The position numbers and the translations under genes were made by a program. From positions 270,902 to 334,901 of the forward strand of contig NZ_JALDWJ010000004.1 in assembly GCF_022758295.1 (NCBI RefSeq): a stretch of DNA of 64,000 bases, written 5' to 3'. Below are positions 49,333 to 60,856 of this stretch, in pieces. This stretch comes from Lysobacter sp. CFH 32150. Lineage in GTDB: Bacteria; Pseudomonadota; Gammaproteobacteria; Xanthomonadales; Xanthomonadaceae. The notes beneath the pieces are model-generated. The model searched no databases and had not been told where the DNA came from. It worked only from the letters and a program-made list of their open reading frames with translations. Within the stretch, counting starts at the first letter, position 1. Every line of letters starts with the position of its first letter.

Positions 49333-50103
49333 TTAGCGTTTGAGGATGCGGTCCAGCCAGCGCTTGGGTGTGGCATCGGCTTGGGTCGATTCGACGACAG
49401 CAACTTCATCGCCACCGGCACGGCGCGGTCGCGGCGGCAGGTAGCGGTTGACCGGGGCATAGCCGAGCTCCGGCAGCAGCGCGACACCACCACGCTCGGC
49501 CACCAGCTTCGACACCTTCGATTCGGGATCGCCGAGATCGCCGAAGTGGCGCGCGCGGGTCGGGCAGACCTGCACACAGGCCGGTTCGCGTTCGGCTTCC
49601 GGCAAATTCTCGTTGTAGATGCGGTCGACGCACAGCGTGCATTTCTTCATCACGCCTTCGACTTCGCTGTACTCGCGCGCGCCGTACGGGCAGGCCCACG
49701 AGCACAGCTTGCAGCCGATGCACTTGTCCTCGTCGACCAGCACGATGCCGTCCTCGGCGCGCTTGTAGCTGGCGCCAGTCGGGCACACGGTGACGCAGGC
49801 CGGGGTTTCGCAGTGCAGGCACGAACGCGGGAAATGCAGCGTCATCGCCGGCTGCGCGGCTTCCGCGGCGATGCTGCCGGACGAAGCACATGCCGTCGTG
49901 GCCGCGACTTCGTAACTGTGCACGCGGTTGAACCACACGCCCGAGGGATCCTTGCCGTACGGATTCTGGTCCGTGACCGGGCCGGCGACGCCGCCGGCAT
50001 TCCATTCCTTGCAGCCCACTGCGCAGGCATGGCAGCCGACGCAGGTATCGAGGTCGATAACGAGCCCGAGTTTCTTTTTCGACGGTGGCGGCAGATCGGT
50101 CAT
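49333..50103 (-). CDS. soeB: SoeB/DmsB-like four-cluster ferredoxin subunit
   Basis: The 256-residue electron-transfer subunit carries four 4Fe-4S sites in the DmsB arrangement: CVGCHACAVGCKEWN, CLHCETPACVTVCPTGA, CIGCKLCSWACPYGA and KCTLC with CVQVCPTRA. It has no signal peptide or Tat motif, in line with a cytoplasmic complex. ATG 50103 (MTDLPPPSKKK) follows the soeA-like stop by 11 bases. The C-terminal 30 residues are charged and poorly conserved. Its job is to pass electrons between the molybdenum subunit and the membrane anchor. Confidence 0.88.
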   Translation of the reverse strand: MTDLPPPSKKKLGLVIDLDTCVGCHACAVGCKEWNAGGVAGPVTDQNPYGKDPSGVWFNRVHSYEVAATTACASSGSIAAEAAQPAMTLHFPRSCLHCETPACVTVCPTGASYKRAEDGIVLVDEDKCIGCKLCSWACPYGAREYSEVEGVMKKCTLCVDRIYNENLPEAEREPACVQVCPTRARHFGDLGDPESKVSKLVAERGGVALLPELGYAPVNRYLPPRPRRAGGDEVAVVESTQADATPKRWLDRILKR

Positions 50104-50114
50104 GGGTTGGCTGC

Positions 50115-53100
50115 CTAGGCGCTCGTCTTGCTGCGGTGGACACGGTTGCGGAGGTCCGCGCCGTAGCGCAGCGGTTGTTCGTTGGCTTCGGCGAATGGCA
50201 GCGGCGCGAACTGCGGATCGCTGGCTTCGCGCGCCTCGACCTTGCGGATGTTCACGCGCAGGTCGAACCACGCCGCCTGGCCGGTGACCGGGTCGGCGTT
50301 GGCGTAGTCGCCCTTGGGCGTGATGTCGGAAATCAGATGGTTGAGCAGGAAACCCTGGTTCGACTCGGGCGCATCCTTCGCCAGCTTCCACGCGCCCTTG
50401 CGCTTGCCGATCGCGTTCCAGCTCCACACCGTGTCTGGCTGCACGTTCGCCGCGAATTTGGCTTGCACGCTGATCGTGCCGTGGTGCGAGGCGACCTCGA
50501 CCCACTCTTCGTCGGCGAGGCCGTACTTCGCGCCGGTGTCAGGGTGCAGGTACAGCCAGTTGCGCGTGGCGATCTGCCGCAACCAAGCGTTCTGCGAGCC
50601 CCAGGCGTGGTACATGAACATCGGCCGCTGCGTGACTGCGTTCAATGGAAACGTCGTGCGGCTGGTCTGGTCGTGTTCGAACGGCTCGTACCACAGCGGC
50701 AGCGGATCGAAATACGTGGCGACGCGTTCGCGGTGTTGCAGCGGTGGTTGCAGCGCCCCATGGCCCTGCGCCGCGAGGCGGAACTGCTGCAGCGTTTCCG
50801 AATACAGCTGCAGCACGATCGGCGTGGTGCTGGCGACGAAACCGAACCGCTGCGCCCATTCCAGATAACCGCGGTTGGCCATCTTGTAATAGCGTGCGTG
50901 CTCGGGAATGGACTCGTGCCAGAACCCGCCGTTGGCGATGTAGCGCTGCAGCTGTTCGGGATTCGGCGCGCCCTTGCCCGACTGCGTGCCGTCCTCGCCG
51001 CGCCAGCCAGCGAGCAGGCCGACACCGGGCGCGCGTTCGTGGCGGACGATGTAGTCGGCGTAGTCGCGGTACGCAGGCGAGCCGTCGGCATGGACCATGC
51101 CCGGCAGGCCGAGCCGTGCGCCAAGGTCCAACAGCACCGACTGGAAGCCGCGCACGTCGCGCGCACTGCCGTCCTGTGCAAGCTGCGTGGCCGGATCGAA
51201 CACCGGGTGGCGGATCGCATCGCTCACCGCGTCGGCGTCAGAGATCGGCCGGTCCAGCAGCGAGATCGCGTCGAAGCGTTCGAGGTAGGTCGTGTCCGGC
51301 AGTACCAAGTCAGCGTAGGCGACCATCTCGCTGGCGTACGCGTCGCTGTAGATGATGCGCGGGATCTTGTATTCGCCGTTGGCATCCTTGTCGGTGAGCC
51401 ACTGCATGGTCTCGCGCGTGTTCATCGCCGAGTTCCAGCTCATGTTGGCCATGAACATCAACAGGGTGTCGATCCTGTAGGGATCGCCGGCCCAGGCGTT
51501 GCGGATCACCGTATGCAGCATGCCGTGCGCGGCCAGCGGATAGGCCCACGAATAGGCGTGGTCGATGCGGCGCGGCTGTCCTTCCGCATCCACCAGAAGA
51601 TCTTCCGGCGCGTGCACGAAACCAAGCGGGGCGGCATCGAGTGCGCCATTGTCCTTGCGGGTCTTGCCCGGACGATTCACCGGCGGAATGGGCTTGGGGA
51701 ACGGCGGCTGGTAGCGGAACGAACCCGGCGCATCGACTGCGCCCAGCAGCATCTGCAGCACATGCAACGCCCGGCAGGTGTGGAAGCCGTTGCTGTGCGC
51801 GCTGATGCCGCGCATCGCATGCATCGCCACCGGGCGGCCAACCATTTCGCTGTGCTCGCGGCCCCAGCTGTCGGTCCAGGCGATGGGCAGGCTCAGTTTG
51901 CTGTCGAACGCGGCCGCGGCGAGTTCGCGCGCGATGCGCCTGATCGTGTCGGCGGGAATGCCACAACGTTCGCTGACAGCATCCGGCGAATATTGCGGAT
52001 CGAGGTAGCGTTCGGCCAGCAACTGGAACACCGGCACTGCGATGCGGCCATCGGAAAGGGTGTATTCGCCGACTACTGCGGGCGAAATATCGATCGCGTC
52101 CGCGCACGCTTCTGCTCCCTCCCTTTCGCGCAGCGAAGGGGAGGGCTGGGGAGGGGTGCTCTTTGCCTGTGCTGCTCCAGAAGCAAGATCAAAAGCGACC
52201 CCCTCCCAACCTCCCCCTTCGCTGCGCGAAAGGGGAGGAGTGGAAGCGTCACGGTCCCAACACAACACGCGTCCGTCGATGTCGCGCGCGAACAGCCCAT
52301 CATCGGCACCGCCCGGATTGCGGACGACCAGCCAATGCGCATTCGCATAGCGCACCAGATAGTCGAGATCGATCCGGTCCATCCGCAACAACTCGTGGAT
52401 CAACGCGAACGCGAACAGGCCATCGGTCCCGGGACGGATGCCGATCCACTCATCGGCGATCGCGCCATACCCGCTGCGCACTGGATTGACCGCAACGATC
52501 TTGGCGCCGCGCCCTTTGAGTTTGCCGAGACCGAGCTTGATCGGATTGGAATCGTGGTCTTCGGCCACACCCCACAGCATCAGATACTGGGTGTGCTCCC
52601 AGTCGGGTTCGCCGAATTCCCAGAAACTGCCGCCGAGCGTGTACAGGCCGCCCGCGGCCATGTTCACCGAACAGAAGCCGCCGTGCGCCGCGTAGTTGAT
52701 GGTGCCGAACTGCTGCGCCCACCAGCCGGTCAGCGCCTGCGACTGGTCGCGCCCGGTGAAGAAGGCGAGTTCATCCGGATTGCGTGCGCGGATCGGCGCC
52801 AGCCATGACGTGGCGAGCTGCAGCGCCTCTTCCCACTCGATCTCCTTGAATTCGCCGCTGCCGCGCTCGCCCACCCGGAGCAGCGGTTTGCTCAGCCGCG
52901 CCGGTGAGTAGTGCTGCATGATCCCTGCCGAGCCTTTCGCACACAGCACGCCACGGTTGACCGGGTGCGCGGGATTGCCCTGGATGTAGCGGATCTTGCC
53001 GTCGGCGAGCCACACCTTGATGCCGCAACGGCACGCGCACATGTAGCACGTGGTCGTCTTGACCTCGTCGCCTGGCGAGGCCGAATAGTTGATGACGGGT

Positions 53101-53123
53101 TCGGAGGGGGCCTGCTCGCGCAT
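50115..53123 (-). CDS. soeA: SoeA-like molybdopterin oxidoreductase with in-frame repeat insertion
   Basis: The 1002-residue catalytic subunit is of the DMSO-reductase family. A 4Fe-4S site sits near the N-terminus (CYMCACRCGIKVW, residues 26-38, then GVLCAKG near Cys61). Molybdopterin-binding blocks follow (GFCSVNMAAGG, AWTDSWGREHSEMVGRP, SHSNGFHTC-type) with a C-terminal molydop-binding domain. There is no Tat signal, which fits cytoplasmic sulfite dehydrogenase SoeA (sulfite to sulfate, electrons to quinone) rather than periplasmic DmsA; TTTCYMCACRCGI recalls SoeA. Residues 293-338 (STPPLSRSEGGGWEG, then PPQPSPSLREREGAEA) come from palindromic repeat copy C. ATG 53123 is likely; an ATG 9 bases upstream is possible. 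Confidence 0.82.
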   Translation of the reverse strand: MREQAPSEPVINYSASPGDEVKTTTCYMCACRCGIKVWLADGKIRYIQGNPAHPVNRGVLCAKGSAGIMQHYSPARLSKPLLRVGERGSGEFKEIEWEEALQLATSWLAPIRARNPDELAFFTGRDQSQALTGWWAQQFGTINYAAHGGFCSVNMAAGGLYTLGGSFWEFGEPDWEHTQYLMLWGVAEDHDSNPIKLGLGKLKGRGAKIVAVNPVRSGYGAIADEWIGIRPGTDGLFAFALIHELLRMDRIDLDYLVRYANAHWLVVRNPGGADDGLFARDIDGRVLCWDRDASTPPLSRSEGGGWEGVAFDLASGAAQAKSTPPQPSPSLREREGAEACADAIDISPAVVGEYTLSDGRIAVPVFQLLAERYLDPQYSPDAVSERCGIPADTIRRIARELAAAAFDSKLSLPIAWTDSWGREHSEMVGRPVAMHAMRGISAHSNGFHTCRALHVLQMLLGAVDAPGSFRYQPPFPKPIPPVNRPGKTRKDNGALDAAPLGFVHAPEDLLVDAEGQPRRIDHAYSWAYPLAAHGMLHTVIRNAWAGDPYRIDTLLMFMANMSWNSAMNTRETMQWLTDKDANGEYKIPRIIYSDAYASEMVAYADLVLPDTTYLERFDAISLLDRPISDADAVSDAIRHPVFDPATQLAQDGSARDVRGFQSVLLDLGARLGLPGMVHADGSPAYRDYADYIVRHERAPGVGLLAGWRGEDGTQSGKGAPNPEQLQRYIANGGFWHESIPEHARYYKMANRGYLEWAQRFGFVASTTPIVLQLYSETLQQFRLAAQGHGALQPPLQHRERVATYFDPLPLWYEPFEHDQTSRTTFPLNAVTQRPMFMYHAWGSQNAWLRQIATRNWLYLHPDTGAKYGLADEEWVEVASHHGTISVQAKFAANVQPDTVWSWNAIGKRKGAWKLAKDAPESNQGFLLNHLISDITPKGDYANADPVTGQAAWFDLRVNIRKVEAREASDPQFAPLPFAEANEQPLRYGADLRNRVHRSKTSA
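52115..52240. repeat. Double-hairpin palindromic repeat, copy C, inside soeA
   Basis: This is the same family as 4149-4265 and 13813-13929. Hairpin tips here are TTCGCGCAGCGAA and TTCGCTGCGCGAA, and the outer arms are GGCTGGGGAGGGG and CCCCTCCCAACC. It lies wholly within the soeA reading frame, keeps the frame and brings no stop codon. Confidence 0.85.
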
Positions 53124-53253
53124 GCCGCGCATTGTGCCGCGCCGCGGTAAAACTAGCACCCCCACTGCTTCCAGCGCGCCGCCGCGCTCCTTGCAATCCA
53201 CTCACGAGCTGTTCTTGCCCGTATTGCGGGGTTGCGGCAGTGTGACTATGCGA

Positions 53254-53925
53254 TTACTGCGGCGGATCGATCCGGATCGTCGGATCGTTGATGCGCGAAT
53301 AGCGGATCGTGGTGGTGCTTGCCTGGCCGTTGAGGTTGCCGTCGACGCGGATCTGCAGCGGATAGCCGCTGCCGCCGATCCACATCGTCACGTCGGCCGG
53401 ATGCGGCTCGGTGTGGTGGACGAGATATTTCCGCGCCGACACGCCGTCGACGGACTCGCTGCCTTGCGACTCGACGGTCATGGTCGCGGCGCTCTTGTCC
53501 ATGTTGGCCGGATCGCGCCACTGGGTCAGCGTGCCTTTCGGCATCGGCACCTTCATCGTGCGGCCTTCCATGCTCATGTACATGGTGTCGCCGATGATGA
53601 CCTGGGTGCCCATCGGCATCTTCATCCGGAAACGGTCCGGGGCGACGAAGTCGACTTCGTTGGTGATCGCGCCGCGAGGCCCGCCGTCCATGTGCATCGT
53701 CGCGTGGTAGCTCCTCACCCCTTTGAATTTCTCGACGCTGGCCAGGATGTCGTCCTTCGGGCTCGACAACGGCTTCAGTGACGCAGCGGCGGCTGCGACG
53801 GCATTGGTCGAGGCGGGTTCAGTCGCCGTCGCCGGAGTATCCCCACCGGCGGCATTCGCGGCAGGTTTGCAGCCGATCAGCGCGAGGACGCCGAGAAGAA
53901 CCAGGGAAGAAGTGTGTCGGGACAT
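53254..53925 (-). CDS. Lipoprotein with LolA/DUF2092-like fold (putative)
   Basis: The 223-residue protein has a lipobox LALIGCK with the lipidated Cys19 and an Ala/Thr-rich linker. The domain beginning KDDILASVEKFKGVRSYHAT continues FVAPDRFRMKMPMG, MYMSMEGRTMKVPMP, SVDGVSARKYLVHH and MWIGGSGYPLQIRVDGNL. That succession of strands resembles LolA-like or DUF2092 periplasmic proteins. ATG 53925 (MSRHTSSLVLL) gives the correct lipoprotein signal, with GGAG upstream. It is divergent from the WYL regulator gene. Function is unknown. Confidence 0.8.
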   Translation of the reverse strand: MSRHTSSLVLLGVLALIGCKPAANAAGGDTPATATEPASTNAVAAAAASLKPLSSPKDDILASVEKFKGVRSYHATMHMDGGPRGAITNEVDFVAPDRFRMKMPMGTQVIIGDTMYMSMEGRTMKVPMPKGTLTQWRDPANMDKSAATMTVESQGSESVDGVSARKYLVHHTEPHPADVTMWIGGSGYPLQIRVDGNLNGQASTTTIRYSRINDPTIRIDPPQ

Positions 53926-54046
53926 GGGTGGCTCCGGCGGAAGGTTCGCCAATAAGTACGCATGATGGCGACCGGATCGGTCAGTCGCTGGGCCTGCTAA
54001 CGCTATCCATGCGTTAGCGCGCCCCAACTTGCGCATAATTGGATGC

Positions 54047-55015
54047 ATGGACCGCTACGAACGCATCAACGCCCTGCATCGCATCCTCAAGTCGGCGCGC
54101 TACCCGGTGACGGTGCCGCGGTTGCAGGACGAGCTCGGTTGCTCACGCGCCACCGTCTACCGCGACCTCGCCTTCCTGCGGGATGGCTTGATGGCGCCGG
54201 TGACCGGTGACGGCGAAGCCGGCTTCCGCTACGACGCCAGCGAAGGCGGTCGCTTCGAACTGCCGGGGCTGTGGCTGAATTCGGAAGAATTGCACGCCTT
54301 GCTGGCAGCGCAGCAGTTGCTGTCGCGCAGCGGTGGCGGTTTGCTGTCGAGCGCGCTGGCGCCGCTGCAGCAGCGCGTCGAGAAGCTGCTGGAGGAACAG
54401 GCCGGCGGCAAGCGCTGGCCTGTGGAACGGGTGCGGGTGATTGCCAGCCGTCCGCGCAAGCTCGACGAGCATGCGTTCCGCGCGGTCGCCTCGGCGGTGC
54501 TCGGCCGCAAGCGGCTCAGCTTCGAATACCGCGCACGTTCCACCGATGAGAAAACACGGCGCACCGTCTCGCCGCAACGCATCACCCACTATCGTGACAA
54601 CTGGTACCTCGATGCCTGGGACCACGATCGCGAAGCGCTACGCAGTTTCGCCGTCGATCGCATCGCTACGGCGAAGATGCACGACGATGCGGCGCGCGAT
54701 ATCGGCGAAGCCGAACTCGACGAGCACCTCGCGTCCAGCTACGGCATCTTCTCGGGCCCGCCGAAGGGGTGGGCGACGATCGTGTTCAGCGCCAAGGCCG
54801 CGCGCTGGGTCGCCGACGAGCGCTGGCATTCGCAGCAGCAGGGCCGCTTCCTGTCGGACGGCCGCTACGAGTTGAAGCTGCCTTACAGCGGTACTCGCGA
54901 ACTGCTCATGGACGTCCTGCACTACGGCAGCGACGCTGAGATCGTCGAGCCGCCGGTGCTGCGCGAACAGGCGCGCGCGTTGCTGCAACTGGCGATGAGC
55001 CATTACGACCGGTGA
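54047..55015 (+). CDS. WYL-domain HTH transcriptional regulator
   Basis: The 322-residue protein has an N-terminal DeoR-like winged helix (YERINALHRILKSARYPVTV, then GCSRATVYRDLAFLRD) and a WYL ligand-sensing domain (RKRLSFEYRARSTDEKTRR, QRITHYRDNWYLDAWDHDRE). A C-terminal WCX region follows with WHSQQQGRFLSDGRYELKLPY. WYL proteins bind nucleotides or nucleic acids and often act as repressors. ATG 54047 (MDRYERI) is chosen. Its stop overlaps the patatin gene start (TGATG), so the two are translationally coupled. It may also regulate the divergent lipoprotein gene. Confidence 0.9.
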   Translation: MDRYERINALHRILKSARYPVTVPRLQDELGCSRATVYRDLAFLRDGLMAPVTGDGEAGFRYDASEGGRFELPGLWLNSEELHALLAAQQLLSRSGGGLLSSALAPLQQRVEKLLEEQAGGKRWPVERVRVIASRPRKLDEHAFRAVASAVLGRKRLSFEYRARSTDEKTRRTVSPQRITHYRDNWYLDAWDHDREALRSFAVDRIATAKMHDDAARDIGEAELDEHLASSYGIFSGPPKGWATIVFSAKAARWVADERWHSQQQGRFLSDGRYELKLPYSGTRELLMDVLHYGSDAEIVEPPVLREQARALLQLAMSHYDR

Positions 55016-55923
55016 TGGCACCCGCTGACGCACCGAAGATCGGAAGCGGCGAGAAAGTCGCGCTGGTGCTGGGCGCGGGCGGTGCGCGCGGGCTGGCACA
55101 GATCGGCGTGATCGAAGCGCTGCAGGCGCGCAATCTGAACATCGTCGCCATCGCCGGTTCCTCCAGCGGCGCGTTGGTCGGGGGCCTGCATGCCGCCGGG
55201 AAGCTGGGCGTGTATCGCGATTGGCTGCTCGGTCTTGATCGGCGCGCAATGCTGCGCCTGCTCGATCCGGGGTTTGGCCAGCCGGCGCTGTTCAGTGGAC
55301 ACCGCCTCATCGCCGCACTGCGCGAACTCGCCGGCTCGCCGCGCATCGAAGACCTGCCGATCGATTTCACCGCGGTCGCGGTTGACCTGCTGCGCCAGCG
55401 CGAAGTGTGGCTGCGCGAAGGCGACCTGTGGGACGCGATCCGCGCCTCGATCGCGATCCCCGGGCTGTTCACGCCTTACGAATTGCACGGCCGCGAACTG
55501 GTCGACGGTGGTTTGCTCGCACCGTTGCCGATCGCAGCGACGCGCCTGTCCGACGCGCACCGGCTGATCGCGGTCGATATGCATGGCTGGCCGCAGCGGC
55601 CGCCTGGCGAGCCGGCTGAAGAAGAGCCGGCACCAGGCGGCGGGTTATCCTGGCTGAGCGGTTGGTGGCGGAACCACGAAGGGACCGAGGTCGCGCCTGC
55701 CAGCAAGACGAGCAACCGTCTCGGGTTCACCGAGGTGATGGCGCGCTCGCTCGACACCATGCAGGCGCAGATCGCGCGCGTGCACCTGGCCCTCGACCCG
55801 CCGGAACTGGTGATCCGGATCCCGCGCGATGCCTGCCAGTTCTACGAGTTCTGGCGCGTCCGGGAGCTGGTCGCGATCGGCCGCACCGAGGCCGACAAGG
55901 CGCTGGACGCAGCCGGGTACTGA
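55015..55923 (+). CDS. Patatin-like phospholipase, RssA type
   Basis: The 302-residue protein has the patatin core: VLGAGGARGLAQIGVIEAL (oxyanion GGxR/K), AIAGSSSGALVGGLH (nucleophile Ser in GxSxG), the family block SIAIPGLFTPYELHGRELVDGGLLAPLPI with catalytic Asp in DGG, and a helical C-terminal tail. There is no signal peptide. It probably hydrolyses membrane phospholipids. ATG 55015 overlaps the WYL stop; a GTG one codon earlier is also in frame. Confidence 0.9.
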   Translation: MAPADAPKIGSGEKVALVLGAGGARGLAQIGVIEALQARNLNIVAIAGSSSGALVGGLHAAGKLGVYRDWLLGLDRRAMLRLLDPGFGQPALFSGHRLIAALRELAGSPRIEDLPIDFTAVAVDLLRQREVWLREGDLWDAIRASIAIPGLFTPYELHGRELVDGGLLAPLPIAATRLSDAHRLIAVDMHGWPQRPPGEPAEEEPAPGGGLSWLSGWWRNHEGTEVAPASKTSNRLGFTEVMARSLDTMQAQIARVHLALDPPELVIRIPRDACQFYEFWRVRELVAIGRTEADKALDAAGY

Positions 55924-56001
55924 ACGAGTCGACTGGCGTCGCAGCTTTTGAGAAGGCCCCGCGGGAGGCTGTGCTTCCTGGTTCTCACGTGGAGCACTGC
56001 C

Positions 56002-56325
56002 ATGCCGAACTTCGTTTCCCGTACGAACACGCCATCGCCCGTCGATTCGCGCCTGGAGCGCGCCTTGCGCCGCATCGTCCTGTGCGGCGTGTTGGCGGTC
56101 CTGCTGCTGCCGGCCGCGCGCGGCGCCAATTTCTGGATTGGCGCACTGCCGCTGTGGCTGCTCGCGATGCCGGCCAGCGCCTGGTGGGCCTTGCATCGTT
56201 TCCGCTTGCCGTCATGGCCGTCCGCGGCCAGCGAACCAGCCCGGCGCCGCCGCCGCACCCAGGCGCAGGCCCGCCGGCGCGCGCTGCCGGTCGTCGCAGC
56301 AGCGGCACGCTTGCGTGCGGCCTGA
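56002..56325 (+). CDS. Small membrane protein, 107 aa
   Basis: I do not recognise a named family. The protein has one or two hydrophobic helices (near residues 22-38 and 46-65, with LLLPAARGANFWIGALPLWL) and a very Arg-rich C-terminal half (SEPARRRRRTQAQARRRALP). That suggests an inner-membrane protein with a basic cytoplasmic tail. GTGGAGC lies 9 bases before ATG 56002. It sits between the patatin gene and the S9 peptidase genes on the same strand. Comparable short ORFs occur in Xanthomonadaceae; the function is unknown. Confidence 0.6.
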   Translation: MPNFVSRTNTPSPVDSRLERALRRIVLCGVLAVLLLPAARGANFWIGALPLWLLAMPASAWWALHRFRLPSWPSAASEPARRRRRTQAQARRRALPVVAAAARLRAA

Positions 56326-56407
56326 GTAACGCCCTGACCTTCGACAGGGCGCGATCCGGACCGGGCGTGCTAGCGTTTCCGGCTCGCCCACCGGCCGGAA
56401 CTCGCCC

Positions 56408-58582
56408 ATGCCCAAGCTTTCCAACGCCTGCCATGCCCTCGGTATCGCCGCCGGCCTCGCTGCCGGCGCCATCGCCCTCGACGCCAATGCGGAGGACGCC
56501 ATGCCTGCCACAGGCGCGACCGACCCGTATCAATGGCTCGAAGACGTCACCGGTCAGAAACAACTCGACTGGGTGCGCGTGCAGAACGCGAAGGCCGAAG
56601 GCGAACTCGCCAAGACCGCTGAGTTCAAGCAGCTCGAAGCCGACATCCGCGCGATCCTGGATTCCGACGCGAAGATTCCCGCGGTCGAAAAAATCGGCGC
56701 GTACTACTACAACTTCTGGAAGGACAAGCAGCACGAACGCGGCCTGTGGCGACGCACGACGCTCGCCGAGTACCGCAAGGCCAAGCCGCAGTGGGAAACG
56801 GTGATCGACCTCGATGCGTTGAACAGTGCAGAGAAGGAGAACTGGGTCTGGCATGGTGCCGATTGCCTAAAGCCGGCCTACGAACGGTGCCTGATCGCGC
56901 TCTCACGTGGCGGTGCCGATGCCGATGTAACCCGCGAGTTCGACCTCACGACGAAAAGCTGGATCAAGGACGGTTTCTTCCGCCCCGAGGCCAAGGGCGG
57001 CCTTGGCTGGATCGATCGCGACAGCGTCTATGTGTATACCGACTTCGGCGCCGGTTCGATGACCGAATCCGGCTATCCGCGCATCGTCAAGGAATGGCAG
57101 CGCGGTACACCGATCGAGTCGGCGAAGGTGGTGTACGAAGGCAAGGTCGATGACATGTACATCGCCGCGTCGCGTGATCATTCGCCCGGTTACGAGCGCG
57201 ATTTCGTCAGCCGCACCATCGCGTTCTACAACGACGAGCTGTATCTGCGCGAAGCACATGGATGTGCGAGTGGCACGGGCGCAGGATGCGCAGGAGCGCC
57301 CGGAAAGGACGGCGCGCTGACCAAGATCGATGTGCCGAATTCGGCCAACAAGTCGGTGCACAACGCCTGGTTGACGCTGGAATTGCGTGAGCCGTGGGCG
57401 GTTGCTGGCAAGACCTACGCGGCCGGCTCATTGCTTGCCGCGCGGTTCGACGACTTCATGGCCGGCAAGCGCGAGTTCGACGTGCTGTTCACGCCGAGCG
57501 AAACCACCTCGCTGGCAAGCTTCTCCTGGACGAAGAACCACCTCGTCCTCAACGTCCTCGACGACGTCAAGAACAAGTTGTCGGTGTTGACGCCGGGCGC
57601 GGAAGGCTGGAAGACATCCGCGTTTGTCGGCGCGCCGACGTTCGGCACCCTCGGTGTCGGTGCGGTCGACGCCGACGAGAGCGATGCGGTGTGGCTGACG
57701 GCGACCGATTACCTCACGCCGACCACGCTGGCGCTGGCGGACATTGGTAAAGCGCCGGAAGTGCTGAAGACGATGCCGACGTTCTTCGATGCCTCGAAGC
57801 ACGTGATCGAGCAGCACTTCGCCACCAGCAAGGATGGCACCAAGGTGCCGTATTTCCTGGTCCGGCCGAAGGACCTCAAGCTCGACGGCAAGGCCCCGAC
57901 GCTGCTGTACGGCTACGGCGGTTTCGAGATCTCGCTGACCCCGGGCTACTCCGGCGGCGTCGGCAAGGGCTGGCTGGAGAAGGGCGGCGTGTACGCGGTG
58001 GCGAATATCCGCGGCGGCGGTGAGTACGGGCCGCGTTGGCATCAAGCTGCGTTGAAGGCCAATCGCCACAAAGCGTATGAAGACTTCGCCGCGGTCGCGC
58101 AGGATCTGGTCGCGCGCAAGATTACTTCGTCGCAACACCTCGGCATCCAGGGCGGCAGCAATGGTGGCCTGCTCACCGGCAACATGCTGACGCAGTATCC
58201 GGAGTTGTTCGGTGCGGTCGTGGTGCAGGTGCCGCTACTCGACATGCAGCGCTATCACAAGCTCCTGGCCGGCGCGTCGTGGATGGCCGAATACGGCGAC
58301 CCCGACACCGACGACTGGAAATTCATCCAGACCTTCTCGCCTTACCACCTGGTCGGCGCGAACAAGGACTATCCGCCGACGTTGTTCATGACCTCGACCC
58401 GCGACGATCGCGTCCATCCCGGACACGCGCGCAAGATGATGGCGAAGATGCTCGAGATGGGGCACGACGTGCGCTATTACGAGAATATCGAGGGCGGACA
58501 CGGCGGCGCGGCGAACAACGCGCAAGCCGCGCATATGAATGCGTTGGCCTACACGTTCCTGTGGGATCAATTGAGCAAATGA
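56408..58582 (+). CDS. Exported prolyl oligopeptidase (S9A)
   Basis: The 724-residue serine peptidase has a signal peptide (residues 1-29, ending DANAED), an N-terminal beta-propeller (DPYQWLEDVTGQKQLDWVR onward) and a C-terminal alpha/beta-hydrolase. The triad is complete: Ser in GIQGGSNGGLLTGNML, Asp in MTSTRDDRVHPGHARKM, and His in NIEGGHGGAANN. It cleaves after proline in short peptides and is probably periplasmic or secreted. A second S9 peptidase follows 76 bases later on the same strand; repeat-like DNA lies between them. Confidence 0.93.
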   Translation: MPKLSNACHALGIAAGLAAGAIALDANAEDAMPATGATDPYQWLEDVTGQKQLDWVRVQNAKAEGELAKTAEFKQLEADIRAILDSDAKIPAVEKIGAYYYNFWKDKQHERGLWRRTTLAEYRKAKPQWETVIDLDALNSAEKENWVWHGADCLKPAYERCLIALSRGGADADVTREFDLTTKSWIKDGFFRPEAKGGLGWIDRDSVYVYTDFGAGSMTESGYPRIVKEWQRGTPIESAKVVYEGKVDDMYIAASRDHSPGYERDFVSRTIAFYNDELYLREAHGCASGTGAGCAGAPGKDGALTKIDVPNSANKSVHNAWLTLELREPWAVAGKTYAAGSLLAARFDDFMAGKREFDVLFTPSETTSLASFSWTKNHLVLNVLDDVKNKLSVLTPGAEGWKTSAFVGAPTFGTLGVGAVDADESDAVWLTATDYLTPTTLALADIGKAPEVLKTMPTFFDASKHVIEQHFATSKDGTKVPYFLVRPKDLKLDGKAPTLLYGYGGFEISLTPGYSGGVGKGWLEKGGVYAVANIRGGGEYGPRWHQAALKANRHKAYEDFAAVAQDLVARKITSSQHLGIQGGSNGGLLTGNMLTQYPELFGAVVVQVPLLDMQRYHKLLAGASWMAEYGDPDTDDWKFIQTFSPYHLVGANKDYPPTLFMTSTRDDRVHPGHARKMMAKMLEMGHDVRYYENIEGGHGGAANNAQAAHMNALAYTFLWDQLSK

Positions 58583-58593
58583 GGATCCTGTCC

Positions 58594-58620
58594 GTCCTGC
58601 CCGCGCAGGCGGGCATCCAG
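58594..58620. repeat. Short GTCCTGCCCG...CGGGCATCCAG repeat
   Basis: CTGCCCGCGCAGGCGGGCAT is a compact palindrome in the gap between the two S9 genes. It is a diverged relative of the TCATCCC...GGGATCCA units at 46721-46810. Confidence 0.55.
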
Positions 58621-58658
58621 TACTTGTCGTTGCGTCCTGACCAACCGGACCCATCTAA

Positions 58659-60803
<2,145 letters not shown>

Positions 60804-60856
60804 CCGAGTGCGCGGGGCTTGCTCCGCGTCACGACGGTGACGGCATACTGCGCGGC

